DNA from: an uncultured cyanobacterium
Lineage (GTDB): Bacteria > Cyanobacteriota > Cyanobacteriia > CACIAM-69d
Assembly: GCA_937883785.1 (NCBI GenBank)
Contig: CALGDE010000167.1
Coordinates: 1-64,000, forward strand
Reading direction: 5' to 3'
DNA: 64,000 bases
Position 1 is the stretch's first letter. Each line of letters begins with the position of its first letter. The notes under the pieces are model-generated. The model was given only the letters and a program-made list of their open reading frames with translations. It ran no database searches and was not told the origin of the DNA. This document shows positions 36,495 through 45,521 of this stretch, piece after piece. Both the position numbers and the translations under genes were made by a program.

Positions 36495-36989
36495 TTAACG
36501 GGCGTCCATATGGAATACCGTCGCCATCGGTTTAAAGCCAACACCTTCAAAGAAATCGTGGGACTTTTTATTGGTCAATCCTGACTCTAGGAGAAAATAC
36601 TTAACCTTACTGCGTTTGCCCCAATTGACGATCGCCTCAAGCAACTGTTTCCCTAAGCTTTGTCCCTGGTAACTGGGGGAAACTCCCATATCGTTAATCC
36701 AGCATTCCATATGGCCGGCGGGCGCCTCTTCCAGGCTAGCCATAATAAATCCAACAATTTCACCCTTGCTGGTCGCCACAAAATTACCGGCAGGGGACTC
36801 GGTCAAGATCTCGATCAAGTCATCTTGGAAGATGTCCATGGCCTCTTCCGAAACCTGCCCTGGCGCTTCGGCTAAACCAGCGGCAAGCTCACTGAAGCTA
36901 ATGTAATCAGCGCTATAAACCTGGGCGTAAAGTTCAACAACTTGGTCCACGTCGCCCAAACTCATTGCCCGCAAGCTAAGTTTTCCCAT
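36495..36989 (-). CDS. GNAT family N-acetyltransferase
   Basis: 164 aa. The acetyl-CoA-binding motif A is seen as WINDMGVSPSYQGQSLGKQLLEAI (R/Q-x-x-G-x-G/A form, here QGQSLG), preceded by beta strands FVATSKGEIVGFIMAS, and ending with ESGLTNKKSHDFFEGVGFKPM. The acceptor substrate is unknown. Start ATG 36989. Three CTCTCTAAAC-type repeats lie just upstream (36998-37029). Confidence 0.85.
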   Translation of the reverse strand: MGKLSLRAMSLGDVDQVVELYAQVYSADYISFSELAAGLAEAPGQVSEEAMDIFQDDLIEILTESPAGNFVATSKGEIVGFIMASLEEAPAGHMECWINDMGVSPSYQGQSLGKQLLEAIVNWGKRSKVKYFLLESGLTNKKSHDFFEGVGFKPMATVFHMDAR

Positions 36990-37101
36990 TGTTAACCCTC
37001 TCTAAACCTCTCTCTAAACCGCTCTAAACATTGCTTTAGTGGATGATTATCCAGCCATGGTCGCAACCGGTGCGATCGGGATAATACGCTAGAAAGAGCC
37101 C

Positions 37102-37833
37102 CTAGGGAACATCTGTTTGGGAAGTGTCCTTGGGAAGGGCGTTGGAGGAGGGCACGGAGCGCGACGACTCGGGGCGATCGCCAGAGTCACCATCGGCAGG
37201 ATTTTCATCGCCGTTTCCGTAGGGCATATCGTAACTTTCACCGTATTCCCCGCCGTAATTTCCATCGTAATTTTTGTCGTAATCGTCCCTATAATCGCCG
37301 CCATCGTAACTGCCGTCGTCGTAATCGTAGGACTGGTCGTAGTTTTGAGGGGGGGGTGAGGGGGAATTTTGGGTGCTCCGCGACGCGTCTAAGTATCGAC
37401 TGTCCCCATGGCGACTGTCATCGTAGGGTGCGCCTTTTGTTGGTAGTCTTTCGGGCGATCGCCGTTTTTTGCTGCGGGTGAGCGATCGCCATGCGGCCCG
37501 CATTCCTGCCGCTGTGCGACGGGATAACAACCCAGCTCGGCGCACCTGCTGTCGTGCCCCGTCGAAGCTGCGATCCACCTTCTCCACCACCTGGCCCGCC
37601 TGCTGGACACCGCTGGTCATATCATCGGTCAGGTCGCTAATTTCCAAACCCGTCAACCGAATCGCTTCCAGGGTGGGCGGCAGCTCTCGAGTTAGCGTGT
37701 CAAATAATTTTTCCGCACTGCGCGCCGCCCGACTTAACTCTTGCAGCGCCGGTATTGCAATGGCGATCGCCACCGCTAAACTGACGCACACCAGCAACAA
37801 AGATATTGAAAGCCAAAAAACCGGGTCACCCAT
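37102..37833 (-). CDS. DUF948-like single-pass membrane protein with Tyr/Asp-rich tail
   Basis: 243 aa. One N-terminal transmembrane segment (FWLSISLLLVCVSLAVAIAIAIP), then an amphipathic helical region typical of DUF948 (LFDTLTRELPPTLEAIRLTGLEISDLTDDM and QQAGQVVEKVDRSF). The C-terminal half is disordered and very rich in Tyr, Asp and Gly (YDYDDGSYDGGDY). Function is unknown. It is the last of a run of small minus-strand membrane protein genes from 39855 down to here, separated by gaps of 230-270 bp except where noted. Confidence 0.75.
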   Translation of the reverse strand: MGDPVFWLSISLLLVCVSLAVAIAIAIPALQELSRAARSAEKLFDTLTRELPPTLEAIRLTGLEISDLTDDMTSGVQQAGQVVEKVDRSFDGARQQVRRAGLLSRRTAAGMRAAWRSLTRSKKRRSPERLPTKGAPYDDSRHGDSRYLDASRSTQNSPSPPPQNYDQSYDYDDGSYDGGDYRDDYDKNYDGNYGGEYGESYDMPYGNGDENPADGDSGDRPESSRSVPSSNALPKDTSQTDVP

Positions 37834-38092
37834 CGTTGCTACTTGCGCGTCCTAATACGCTTTACGTTATGCCTCAAAACCTGAGCCTGCCTGCTCTATA
37901 GTCTCAGATTTACCAGGATTCGCTTCAATTAGTCTTTTAAGTTGGTATTTTTGTCGCGTTGCTTGCTGATTTTTTACCAACAGTTTTTACGCTAACTAAA
38001 GTTGCGTCAGGATATTGGCATGTTTAAGTTTTGTCTGAAATTCTCACCGTGATCCCACGTGATCCCTCTCTGGAATTCCTGGGGGCGATCGC

Positions 38093-38602
38093 CTATCGCT
38101 TTTGCAGTTTCTTCGTTGCGATCGACTTTCCGTTCAACGCCCCATTGGGTGGCAGTACGTCAGTAGAGCTTCGGGTATATCGAATAGTTGCCCGCTTATT
38201 TGCCCGCTTATTTGCCCGCTGTGATCGGCGGCTCCTATCTGCCCACTCGCCGTCGTCCCACTCTGAATCCTCTGACTCCGCTGATGGATTGTCCGATGCC
38301 TGGGCGATCGCCTGACTCGCGGCAATTCCAGCGGACGCCGCCACCCGAAGCTGCTCTAAAGTTTCCACAAGCCGCTCCGCTGCTGCCGCCGAAATCTTCC
38401 CTGCCTGAGCCTGAGCCGTGCTGGCTGCCCCTTCCGCTATTTCAGGTAAGGCGTTAACGGATTTCTTCACCGACTTCTTAATCACTCGCCGAGTTTCCCG
38501 ACCGCTCCGGGGAGCAAACAGCAACCCCGCCGCGGCCCCAAATGTCGCCCCCGCCAGCAATCCACCGGCAAACGCCCCCAACCCTGATTTCTTGCGTGCC
38601 AT
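38093..38602 (-). CDS. YtxH domain-containing protein
   Basis: 169 aa. The N-terminus FAGGLLAGATFGAAAGLLFAPRSGRETR is the YtxH signature (Gly-rich transmembrane span then APRSGxETR). A helical stretch follows and the tail is basic. An in-frame 12-bp triplication (38190-38220) codes RANKRANKRA. YtxH proteins are small, stress-linked membrane proteins of unknown function. The start ATG 38602 is clear. Confidence 0.82.
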   Translation of the reverse strand: MARKKSGLGAFAGGLLAGATFGAAAGLLFAPRSGRETRRVIKKSVKKSVNALPEIAEGAASTAQAQAGKISAAAAERLVETLEQLRVAASAGIAASQAIAQASDNPSAESEDSEWDDGEWADRSRRSQRANKRANKRATIRYTRSSTDVLPPNGALNGKSIATKKLQKR

Positions 38603-38872
38603 AGCTCCCCCAAAAACGCCTTATTTACAGAATGACATTAATAAACGCTGATGACACCGCAGGACACGTGGACCAATAAAAGATTATTGATACAAGCTAG
38701 GGGCAAGAACCTTGATGGGCAAAGTATCTAGTGTGCAGTGATCCAGTATGAAAATAAGCGGAAAGCTGTGGCGCTGAAAATAGCGCGTTTTCGTTTTAGT
38801 TATTTTTGGGGTTATGTTTCCGTCCTGTTTAAGTTCCATCCCTTTTAAGAAGCGGTCAACGGTGAATCGCCC

Positions 38873-39226
38873 CTACTTCCTCAAAGACGCTCCCTTAATC
38901 AGCCCTTTTCGAGTACGCGATAGGCGACTGGTAATCCAAATTAGTAATGTTAAAACCTGCTGCAATCGGGCGATCGCCGGTCCCACCTGCTGACCTTGCT
39001 CTTGCATCGCCTGCCGCATCCAAGCCACTCCTTCTTGCCCGGTCATCACCCCTTCCGGTGCATTGCCCAAGACGTTGTGGGTTGCCCGTTCCGCAATATC
39101 TAGCGCCCGCACGGTGTCTCTCAAAGCCACGCGCAGTTGCCAACAAAAAAATGCCACCCCTAACAGGACGATCGCCAGCAAAATATTAACTGTGATTACC
39201 GCGATCGCCACTGCATTCTCTCCCAA
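38873..39226 (-). CDS. Small single-pass membrane protein
   Basis: 117 aa. One N-terminal transmembrane segment (VAIAVITVNILLAIVLLGVAFFCWQL) followed by an amphipathic region (ALRDTVRALDIAERATHNVLGNAPEGVMTGQEG) and a basic C-terminus. It recalls short DUF948-like proteins, in keeping with its neighbours YtxH and the DUF948-like gene. Function is unknown. It lies 26 bp downstream of the next gene (39253-39630), probably one transcript. Confidence 0.72.
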   Translation of the reverse strand: MGENAVAIAVITVNILLAIVLLGVAFFCWQLRVALRDTVRALDIAERATHNVLGNAPEGVMTGQEGVAWMRQAMQEQGQQVGPAIARLQQVLTLLIWITSRLSRTRKGLIKGASLRK

Positions 39227-39252
39227 AACAACGCGTTCAAAGCGTCAGTATT

Positions 39253-39630
39253 TTAAATTTCACCCGCGGCCCGAGCCTTGCGAGCATCAATAAAACTTTT
39301 GACGTAAAAGAACAACGCAACCGCCGTCGTTGTCATCATTAACACCACCCGAACAACCTTCAGGCTATCTCCCTGGCTCGCCACCATGGTCAGGGGAGCA
39401 AACAATGTGGCTAAGGTAACCAAAGCCAGCAAGGCAACAATGTGAGCCACCGCTTTGTTGTAGGTTTTAACACCGGGAGATAGGGCTAAAAATCCTGCGC
39501 CGAATCCGACGGGAATTAGAGCCATGGGGGAACTGTCGCCGCTTAAATAGGCCCACAACCCCATCGTGATTAGGGTGACTCCATTAATAATGGTGGACCG
39601 AAATGGCATCGGGCTAAACGCTGCGGACAT
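39253..39630 (-). CDS. Small four-helix membrane protein
   Basis: 125 aa, almost wholly hydrophobic, with segments near residues 12-30, 35-52, 62-84 and 92-112 and short charged loops. The arrangement recalls Tmem14/YgaP-size membrane proteins, but I do not recognise a family. It is first of two closely spaced genes with 38873-39226. Confidence 0.7.
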   Translation of the reverse strand: MSAAFSPMPFRSTIINGVTLITMGLWAYLSGDSSPMALIPVGFGAGFLALSPGVKTYNKAVAHIVALLALVTLATLFAPLTMVASQGDSLKVVRVVLMMTTTAVALFFYVKSFIDARKARAAGEI

Positions 39631-39747
39631 AATTCAATGCTCCGTTTATTGTTGATTTTTGTTTTTTAATAAGGGCTTAATTGCAATTAATTTATTGACG
39701 ATGAGGCTTTTGCTTTGGTTAGGCTTTTGCCAGGGCAAAATTATCCC

Positions 39748-39855
39748 TTAATCGTCTTTGTTCATTTCACGGATGCCACTGGCGAGCATAAATAGTCCCC
39801 CCAGCACGATGGCGATCGCGACGCCTCCCAGCAATAGGTCCATTGATTCTGTCAT
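39748..39855 (-). CDS. 35-aa membrane peptide translationally coupled to DUF2237 gene
   Basis: The minus-strand ATG at 39855 overlaps the DUF2237 stop (ATGA), with GGTGA 5 nt before it as a ribosome site. The peptide is MTESMDLLLGG, a single hydrophobic helix (VAIAIVLGGLFMLASG), then IREMNKDD and TAA. The size, clean single-pass topology and stop-start overlap favour a real gene. Similar small peptides are common in cyanobacterial thylakoid complexes, but I cannot match it to a named subunit. Confidence 0.6.
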   Translation of the reverse strand: MTESMDLLLGGVAIAIVLGGLFMLASGIREMNKDD

Positions 39856-40241
39856 GGTTTCACCGCGTATTCTTTCAAGTTATTTAAACTGACGCTTTTC
39901 AAGGCTGCCTCATGGGTTGATGCCAACACCACCGGCGGTGCCACCCCCGCTTCCATGGCTTCCCGCCAGCGCGACGCACATAAACACCAGCGATCGCCCG
40001 GCTTTAGCCCGGGAAATCCATAAACCGGCATCGGCGTGCTGAGATCATTGCCCTGGGCTTTGGTGTACTCCAAAAATTCCGCCGTCACCTGGGCACACAC
40101 CACGTGTCGCCCCGTATCCATCGGTCCCGTCTCGCAGCAGCCATCCCGAAAAAATCCCGTCATGGGATCCGTTCCACACACCTGTAGGGGCTCGCCCAAA
40201 ACATTTTTCGAGCTTGAGGTGCTCATTCCGTTGGTGTCCAT
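39852..40241 (-). CDS. DUF2237 family protein
   Basis: About 129 aa from ATG 40241. It carries the complete DUF2237 signature: NVLGEPLQVCGTDPMTGFFRDGCCETG, HVVCAQVTAEFLEYTKAQGNDLSTP, and FPGLKPGDRWCLCASRWREA. Many conserved Cys (about five) suggest metal binding, but the function is unknown. A frame open to 40358 exists, but the xseA promoter lies inside that extension, so the inner start is preferred. Confidence 0.88.
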   Translation of the reverse strand: MDTNGMSTSSSKNVLGEPLQVCGTDPMTGFFRDGCCETGPMDTGRHVVCAQVTAEFLEYTKAQGNDLSTPMPVYGFPGLKPGDRWCLCASRWREAMEAGVAPPVVLASTHEAALKSVSLNNLKEYAVKP

Positions 40242-40308
40242 AATCAAAATCTGCCTGCGACTCCAAACCCGTCCCACTAATCCTAGCTGCCAGTCAGGGG
40301 TGCCGTGA

Positions 40309-40336
40309 TTGAGCCATCGGGCAATCTTGCTATAAT
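40309..40336 (+). promoter_or_regulatory. Sigma70-type promoter of xseA
   Basis: TTGAGC at 40309 and a perfect TATAAT at 40331 are separated by 16 bp, 40 bp before the xseA ATG. It also overlaps the region upstream of the divergent DUF2237 gene. Confidence 0.6.
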
Positions 40337-40375
40337 TTGAATTACGGACTTTAATCATAAGAGTTGCTAAAAAAT

Positions 40376-41656
40376 ATGGCAGAATCCAGGCAATTGGCGA
40401 ATGCGGACGAGGACTGGAGCGATCGCCTGGAGGAGTCGGAGCTGGTTGACGCGTTCGAAGATGGAGTCGTCACCGTCGGGGGGCTGACGGACTATTTAAC
40501 GATGCTGATTGAGGACAATCTTCAGCTGCAAAAAATTTGGGTGGAGGGGGAAGTTAGCTCCTGCAAAGACCATCGCGTGGGATTATTTATTACCCTGTCG
40601 GACCCGGATAATCCCAAGCAAACCCTGTCCTGCACCGTATGGCGATCGCAGGTGCCCAAGCTGAACTACATCCCGAAGCAAGGGGACCGGGTGGTGGCCC
40701 TGGGGAAGGTGGGTATCTATCCCGGCTACAGCCAGTATCGAATGCAAATCTGGCAAATTTCGCCGGAGGGGGCGGGGCTACAGGCACTACGGCTGAAGCA
40801 ACTGTGCGATTCCCTGGAAAAAGAGGGATTATTTGACGATGATCGCAAGCGTCCGCTACCGGAAAACCCCAATATAATCGCGGTAATCACCTCGGATACG
40901 GCAGCGGCTTGGGGTGATATTCAGCGCACTTTAAATCAACGCGCTCCCGGTTTGCAGGTGTTATTTTCTCCGGCGACGGTGCAGGGCGATCGCGCCCCCG
41001 CCAGCATCATCGCTGCTTTGGAGCGGGTGGTGGCAGACGGTCGGGCAGAGGTGATTATTGTGGCGCGGGGGGGCGGCTCCTCGGAAGATCTGGGCTGCTT
41101 TAACGACGAAGGGCTGGTGCGATCGCTGGCAAACTGCCCCGTTCCAATTCTCACCGGCATTGGACACCAGCGAGATCAGTCCCTTGCCGACTGGGTAGCC
41201 GACGCAGCAGCCCACACCCCAACGGCGGCAGCGGAATTGGTGGTGCCCGCCTTGGACGACTGGATTGAGGATCATCAAGAGCGACGGCGATCGCTGCTGT
41301 ACACCTGGGCAATACGGGTAGAACAGGAGCGCCAGGCTTTGGAGCGTCAGCGTCAACGACTAGACCAACTTCGTCCAGACCGAAAAATTAAGCAGGAGCG
41401 ACAACGGTGGCAGTGGTTGCGATCGCGACTTATCCGAGCCATTGAAACCCGCCAGGAAATCGCCGAGCAGGGTCACAACGCTCTGCAAAAACAGCTAGAG
41501 GCATTGAATCCAGGCAACGTGTTACAGCGGGGATTTGCAGTGGTGCGCGATGGAGATGGGGCGATCGTGCGGGATGGCGACGCCGTGCAGCCGGGAGATG
41601 TGTTGGAAATCCAGCTACGATCCGGCTCTATTCAAGTGCAGGTGATTGAGGATTAA
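40376..41656 (+). CDS. xseA: Exonuclease VII large subunit
   Basis: About 426 aa from ATG 40376. N-terminal OB fold (LTDYLTMLIEDNLQLQKIWVEGEVSSCKDH and KQGDRVVALGKVGIYPGYSQYRMQI), then the catalytic region with VARGGGSSEDLGCFNDEGLVRSL and ILTGIGHQRDQSLADWVADAAAHTPTAAAE, and a C-terminal coiled coil and LNPGNVLQRGFAVVRD repeat. It degrades single-stranded DNA from both ends together with XseB. No xseB gene follows, so the small subunit is encoded elsewhere. Confidence 0.95.
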   Translation: MAESRQLANADEDWSDRLEESELVDAFEDGVVTVGGLTDYLTMLIEDNLQLQKIWVEGEVSSCKDHRVGLFITLSDPDNPKQTLSCTVWRSQVPKLNYIPKQGDRVVALGKVGIYPGYSQYRMQIWQISPEGAGLQALRLKQLCDSLEKEGLFDDDRKRPLPENPNIIAVITSDTAAAWGDIQRTLNQRAPGLQVLFSPATVQGDRAPASIIAALERVVADGRAEVIIVARGGGSSEDLGCFNDEGLVRSLANCPVPILTGIGHQRDQSLADWVADAAAHTPTAAAELVVPALDDWIEDHQERRRSLLYTWAIRVEQERQALERQRQRLDQLRPDRKIKQERQRWQWLRSRLIRAIETRQEIAEQGHNALQKQLEALNPGNVLQRGFAVVRDGDGAIVRDGDAVQPGDVLEIQLRSGSIQVQVIED

Positions 41657-41763
41657 CCAAAGCAGCCTTTCGTTTTTCTAAAACTAGCCCCCTAAAATCC
41701 GCCCTAAAATTGATAAAGGCAATACTGTTTTCAGGCAAGTTTTAGACAAGAGGGCGCTTAAAG

Positions 41764-43041
41764 ATGACTCATTTTGGTCTGATTTGTCCGGCTTCACCAG
41801 GGCATCTCAATACGATGCTGCCCCTAGGAAAAGAACTGCAACGGCGGGGACATCGAGTCACCATGGTCAGCCTTCTTGATGCGAGGGAAAAAGCGTTGGG
41901 CGCAGGGTTAGAGTTTCGGGGAATCAATGAAGAGAAGTATCCCCTGGGATCATCAGCTGAACTATTGGAAACCCTGGGAAAGCTTAGCGGAATGGAGGCA
42001 GTTAAGTTTACTACAAAGCTAATTGGAGAAGGAGCAGAGGCTTTATTGCGTCAACTGCCTCAGGCTCTAAAAGAGTTAGGAGTCGAAGCCCTACTGGTGG
42101 ACCAGGCTTCCCCTGGCGCTGGCACCGTTGCGGACTTTTTAGGCATTCCATTTGTTTCTATTTGCAGCGCCGTTATTCTCAATGCAGAAGCAAAGGTTCC
42201 CCCGTCATTCACCACTTGGACGTATAGCAATAATTGGTGGGCAAAGTGGCGAAACATTTTCACCTATTTAGCCTTTAAAAGGATTATTCAGCCCATTCAA
42301 ACGATCACTAACGAATATCGAAAAAAGTGGGATTTACCCCTCTATTCAACCTTTAATGACTCATTTTCATCCCTAGCGCAAATTAGCCAACAGCCCGCCG
42401 AGCTAGAGTTTCCTCGGGAAAAATTGCCTAAATTTTTGCACTTTGTGGGACCGTTCCATAGCTCTGCTGGTAGGGGGGGGGCTGATTTTCCGTTCGATCA
42501 ATTAACCGGTCAGCCGCTGATGTATGCCTCCATGGGCACCATTCAAAATCGACTGTTGGATACCTTTTATAAAATCGCTGAAGCCTGTGCCGATTTGGAT
42601 GCGCAACTGGTTATTTCCCTCGGCGGTTCCGCATCCCCCGATGTGCTGCCGAATCTTCCCGGCTCGCCTATTGTTGTGGGTTATGCACCCCAGTTAGAAC
42701 TACTAAAAAAAGCCACCTTAACCATTACCCACGCCGGAATGAATACCACCCTAGAATCCTTAAACCAAGGCGTACCCATGGTGGCAATTCCTGTTACCAA
42801 CGATCAGCCGGGAGTGGCGGCTAGGATTGTTTGGGCGGGGGCGGGGGAAATGATTCCGGTGAAAGAATTAACCTCAGAAAAGCTTAGGAAGGCAATTGAT
42901 TTGGTGCTTACGGACCCGTCCTATAAGGCGGCGGCTGAACGGTTGCAGGGAGCGATCGCCCGCGCCGGAGGAGTCACTCGAGCCGCCGACATTATTGAAC
43001 AGGCAGTATCCACGAAGAAACCCGTTTTAGCTGGGCAATAA
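41764..43041 (+). CDS. GT1-family glycosyltransferase (MGT/CrtX-like)
   Basis: 425 aa GT-B glycosyltransferase. The N-terminal acceptor domain begins FGLICPASPGHLNTMLPLGKELQRRGHRVTMVS; the C-terminal nucleotide-sugar domain has YASMGTIQNR, VGYAPQLELLKKATLTITHAGMNTTLESLNQGVPMVAIPVTNDQPGVAARI, the UGT signature. Substrates could be a carotenoid, sterol or macrolide-like compound; zeaxanthin glucosyltransferase CrtX belongs here, but I cannot choose. Its stop codon is part of an exact 15-bp tandem duplication. Confidence 0.88.
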   Translation: MTHFGLICPASPGHLNTMLPLGKELQRRGHRVTMVSLLDAREKALGAGLEFRGINEEKYPLGSSAELLETLGKLSGMEAVKFTTKLIGEGAEALLRQLPQALKELGVEALLVDQASPGAGTVADFLGIPFVSICSAVILNAEAKVPPSFTTWTYSNNWWAKWRNIFTYLAFKRIIQPIQTITNEYRKKWDLPLYSTFNDSFSSLAQISQQPAELEFPREKLPKFLHFVGPFHSSAGRGGADFPFDQLTGQPLMYASMGTIQNRLLDTFYKIAEACADLDAQLVISLGGSASPDVLPNLPGSPIVVGYAPQLELLKKATLTITHAGMNTTLESLNQGVPMVAIPVTNDQPGVAARIVWAGAGEMIPVKELTSEKLRKAIDLVLTDPSYKAAAERLQGAIARAGGVTRAADIIEQAVSTKKPVLAGQ

Positions 43042-43056
43042 TTAGCTGGGCAATAA
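43027..43056. repeat. Exact 15-bp tandem duplication at a stop codon
   Basis: TTAGCTGGGCAATAA occurs twice back to back; the first copy ends with the glycosyltransferase stop TAA, and the second copy repeats the stop in frame just behind it. Confidence 0.9.
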
Positions 43057-43082
43057 TATGTCATTTGCTTAGTGGAATTTGC

Positions 43083-43715
43083 TTAAGGTTCTGATGGATA
43101 TTCGGCGATCGCCCCGGTTCCATAAATCACTTTCCACGCTTCAACGGTGCCCGCGCCAATTTCGCTATCAATAATTTCGCCGGTGTCGCTAACTAACCGA
43201 ATGGGAATGATTGCTTCTGGAGCATTTTTCAGGGCGATCGCTACCGACTCACTAACAGGAAAAATGCTGCCCTGTCGTTCAAGGGTTAAGATTTCGCCGT
43301 TTATTTTTATCAGTAGCTGAGTAATATTTTTCGGATTACTAAACTCAGAACAGCCCGGGGATAGGATTCTTCCTATGGGGGCACTGGCACAATCGATATC
43401 ACGAATCGTCGATAGTACGCGAATAAAATCCTGGGTCCAAAGGCTTTGCACTTCCACCCGAACCGTTGTGTTGAGCAAACGCTTTGAGAAAAAGTGACGA
43501 TCAAAAACCCCAACGAAATCCCCTTCAAAAGGATCATTGATCTGAACTGGCTCTGACCACGGCAGGTCGCTATCAGTGCCCAGCACCGCCGATTCCACTG
43601 GGTCTAAATCTGGATCAATTTCTGCAGCGACTGGCATCGTAGCTACACCTAAAAATAAAAGCGACAGGGCACTTAATTCAGCTATTTTTAGCTTGGCGAT
43701 AAGTTGTTTCAACAT
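43083..43715 (-). CDS. Exported protein of unknown function
   Basis: 210 aa. A cleavable signal peptide (LSLLFLGVATMPVAAEIDP, cleavage likely after AAE or VAA) is followed by a 185-residue periplasmic domain rich in beta-strand patterns and with two Cys (DIDCASAP, SPGCSEF) that may pair. No family is recognised. It lies 133 bp downstream of the PfkB kinase gene on the same strand and may share its transcript. Confidence 0.7.
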   Translation of the reverse strand: MLKQLIAKLKIAELSALSLLFLGVATMPVAAEIDPDLDPVESAVLGTDSDLPWSEPVQINDPFEGDFVGVFDRHFFSKRLLNTTVRVEVQSLWTQDFIRVLSTIRDIDCASAPIGRILSPGCSEFSNPKNITQLLIKINGEILTLERQGSIFPVSESVAIALKNAPEAIIPIRLVSDTGEIIDSEIGAGTVEAWKVIYGTGAIAEYPSEP

Positions 43716-43848
43716 GGCAAAAGGTCCTTAAAAACTCAGCATAAAAACCACATCGACTCTTGGGAAAAACCAGTTTAAAAACCACGGGGAATTTTGCGAA
43801 AGTCGTGTGTAAACTTCTGGAGGATTTGAAGAGCAAGGAGCCGGAAGA

Positions 43849-44991
43849 TCACCCTTCCTTATTAACATCTTCAATGCCTTTGCCCGCATCCACGGTGCCC
43901 ACTTTTAACAGGCGCCGTAATGCCTGCTTCATCTCGTCCACGGTAGTCGTCGCCGTTCCCACGTGGCGCACCACTAAGCTGGCGGCTAAATTGCCCAAAA
44001 TTGCCGCCTCCCAGGGGCTAGCGCCTTGAGTTAAGGCTAAAGTTAACGCGGCAACTACTGTATCTCCTGCGCCCGTCACGTCGAAAACCTCAGCGCGATT
44101 GAACGCTGGAATATGGTGGACGCGATCGCCCAAATCGTCAGACTCGGCTTTAAATCCCCGCTCAAATAAGCTCATCCCTTCATCGCCGCGGGTAATCAAA
44201 ATAAACTCCGCCTGGGTCTTCTCCAGCAAATCCTGCCCCGCCTGACGCAGCGCTGTTTCAGTTTTGACGCTGTAGCCTACCGCCTGTTCCGCCTCAGGCA
44301 AATTAGGCGTAAACCATGTGGCTCCCCCAAAGCGCGGCAGTCCCCCCTGGGCATCCACCACCACTGTCTCGCCCTTAAGCGCCGATTGAATCACCGACGG
44401 CGTGAACACCCCGTCCCCATAATCAGAACACACCACCACATCCACTGCCGAATCGCCCGCCGAATTATCCGCCGAATTACCAAGGTGGCTGCCGAGGCAT
44501 GCGCCAATGCGCTGGGCTAGAGAATCGCTAATAGTCTCCTGGGGAAGCTCATCTGATTTACGATCCACGCGCACAATTTGCTGGGTTACGGACTGACGAG
44601 CGTGCCCAGAAATGCGAGTTTTGGTCACTGTGGGGCGATCGCCCTCCACCAAAATTCCTGTGGTGTCAATGCCCCGCTGCTCAAAAATTTCCCGCAGTGC
44701 CACCCCCTGGGAATCGTCCCCCACCAGCCCCACTGCTTGTACTTTCCCCCCCAAAGTGGCCAAATTGTAAATGGCATTGGCACCGCCGCCAGGCACCTGC
44801 CGCGTTCCCTCATGGCGAATAATCAGCACCGGTGCTTCCCGCGACACCCGCTCCACCCGACCGGTCAAAAACTCGTCTAACGTTAAATCTCCCACCACCA
44901 GAACCTGTCCTTGATGAAACCGATCCAGCAACTCCACAAGACGAGGAGCCGCTTTCTGTAATTGGCTTGCAAAGGAAGGCAGGTTGGTCAT
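43849..44991 (-). CDS. PfkB-family kinase, RfaE1/HldE-like
   Basis: 380 aa ribokinase-fold sugar kinase. N-terminal VVGDLTLDEFLTGRVERVSREAPVLI and the PGGGANAIYNLATLG loop match the RfaE1 (heptose-7-phosphate kinase) subgroup; the C-terminal DVTGAGDTVVAAL is the PfkB signature 2 with the catalytic Asp. There is no fused adenylyltransferase domain. An in-frame 12-bp triplicated segment (44446-44481) codes the loop SADNSAGDSA, a slippage-type insertion. The role is probably LPS or nucleotide-sugar synthesis, inferred. Confidence 0.85.
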   Translation of the reverse strand: MTNLPSFASQLQKAAPRLVELLDRFHQGQVLVVGDLTLDEFLTGRVERVSREAPVLIIRHEGTRQVPGGGANAIYNLATLGGKVQAVGLVGDDSQGVALREIFEQRGIDTTGILVEGDRPTVTKTRISGHARQSVTQQIVRVDRKSDELPQETISDSLAQRIGACLGSHLGNSADNSAGDSAVDVVVCSDYGDGVFTPSVIQSALKGETVVVDAQGGLPRFGGATWFTPNLPEAEQAVGYSVKTETALRQAGQDLLEKTQAEFILITRGDEGMSLFERGFKAESDDLGDRVHHIPAFNRAEVFDVTGAGDTVVAALTLALTQGASPWEAAILGNLAASLVVRHVGTATTTVDEMKQALRRLLKVGTVDAGKGIEDVNKEG

Positions 44992-45521
44992 TGGCTCGTA
45001 AATAGAAGAAAGGAAAATTGGCTAAGAAACAATAGCAGAATAAATCGAAAATCAAGCCTAATAAAATTCAGAGTGCTCCATGGAAAGCCAGCGGAAAGAT
45101 CAGCGCAAAATCCCATAGACATTCAACGTTGGGCTTCATTTTCGGTTGACCGTGGGGACTCGTAACCATTGGAAATAATTTATAGAAACAGTTGACAGAG
45201 GCGTTACTTTTCTATTGCTCAATCTGTCAGCATTGCGTGATTATATTGCGGGCTTATATCAATCGTCGTGGCTGAGCGTTTTGCCACGTTATTCCACGGG
45301 TTCCGATGGAGATTGGGGCAGGGGGGTAGTGGTCAGATTAAATACCTTCACTGGCTAGCTTGCAACGGCGGGTGAATTCCGATACTACTGAGGCTACGAT
45401 GGAGCAGGTTTAGGCGGCAATATGTCGCGCTGTCCATAGTGGCTATGGTGCTAGAACGGCGACGGGTTGCTTTCGTCGGGGCGGTTCTGAGCCATCTTTA
45501 CTTTTAAATGGAGACGCTTTA
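44992..45521. other. 530-bp intergenic stretch without a clear gene
   Basis: No credible frame or tRNA is seen. A TTGACA at 45192 followed by TATTGC 15 bp later is a weak promoter possibility for transcription toward the lipoprotein gene at 45522. Composition is ordinary. Confidence 0.5.

Noticed and set aside
40242-40358. N-terminal extension of the DUF2237 frame
   Set aside because: Contains the TTGAGC/TATAAT promoter of xseA, and family members start near the inner ATG.
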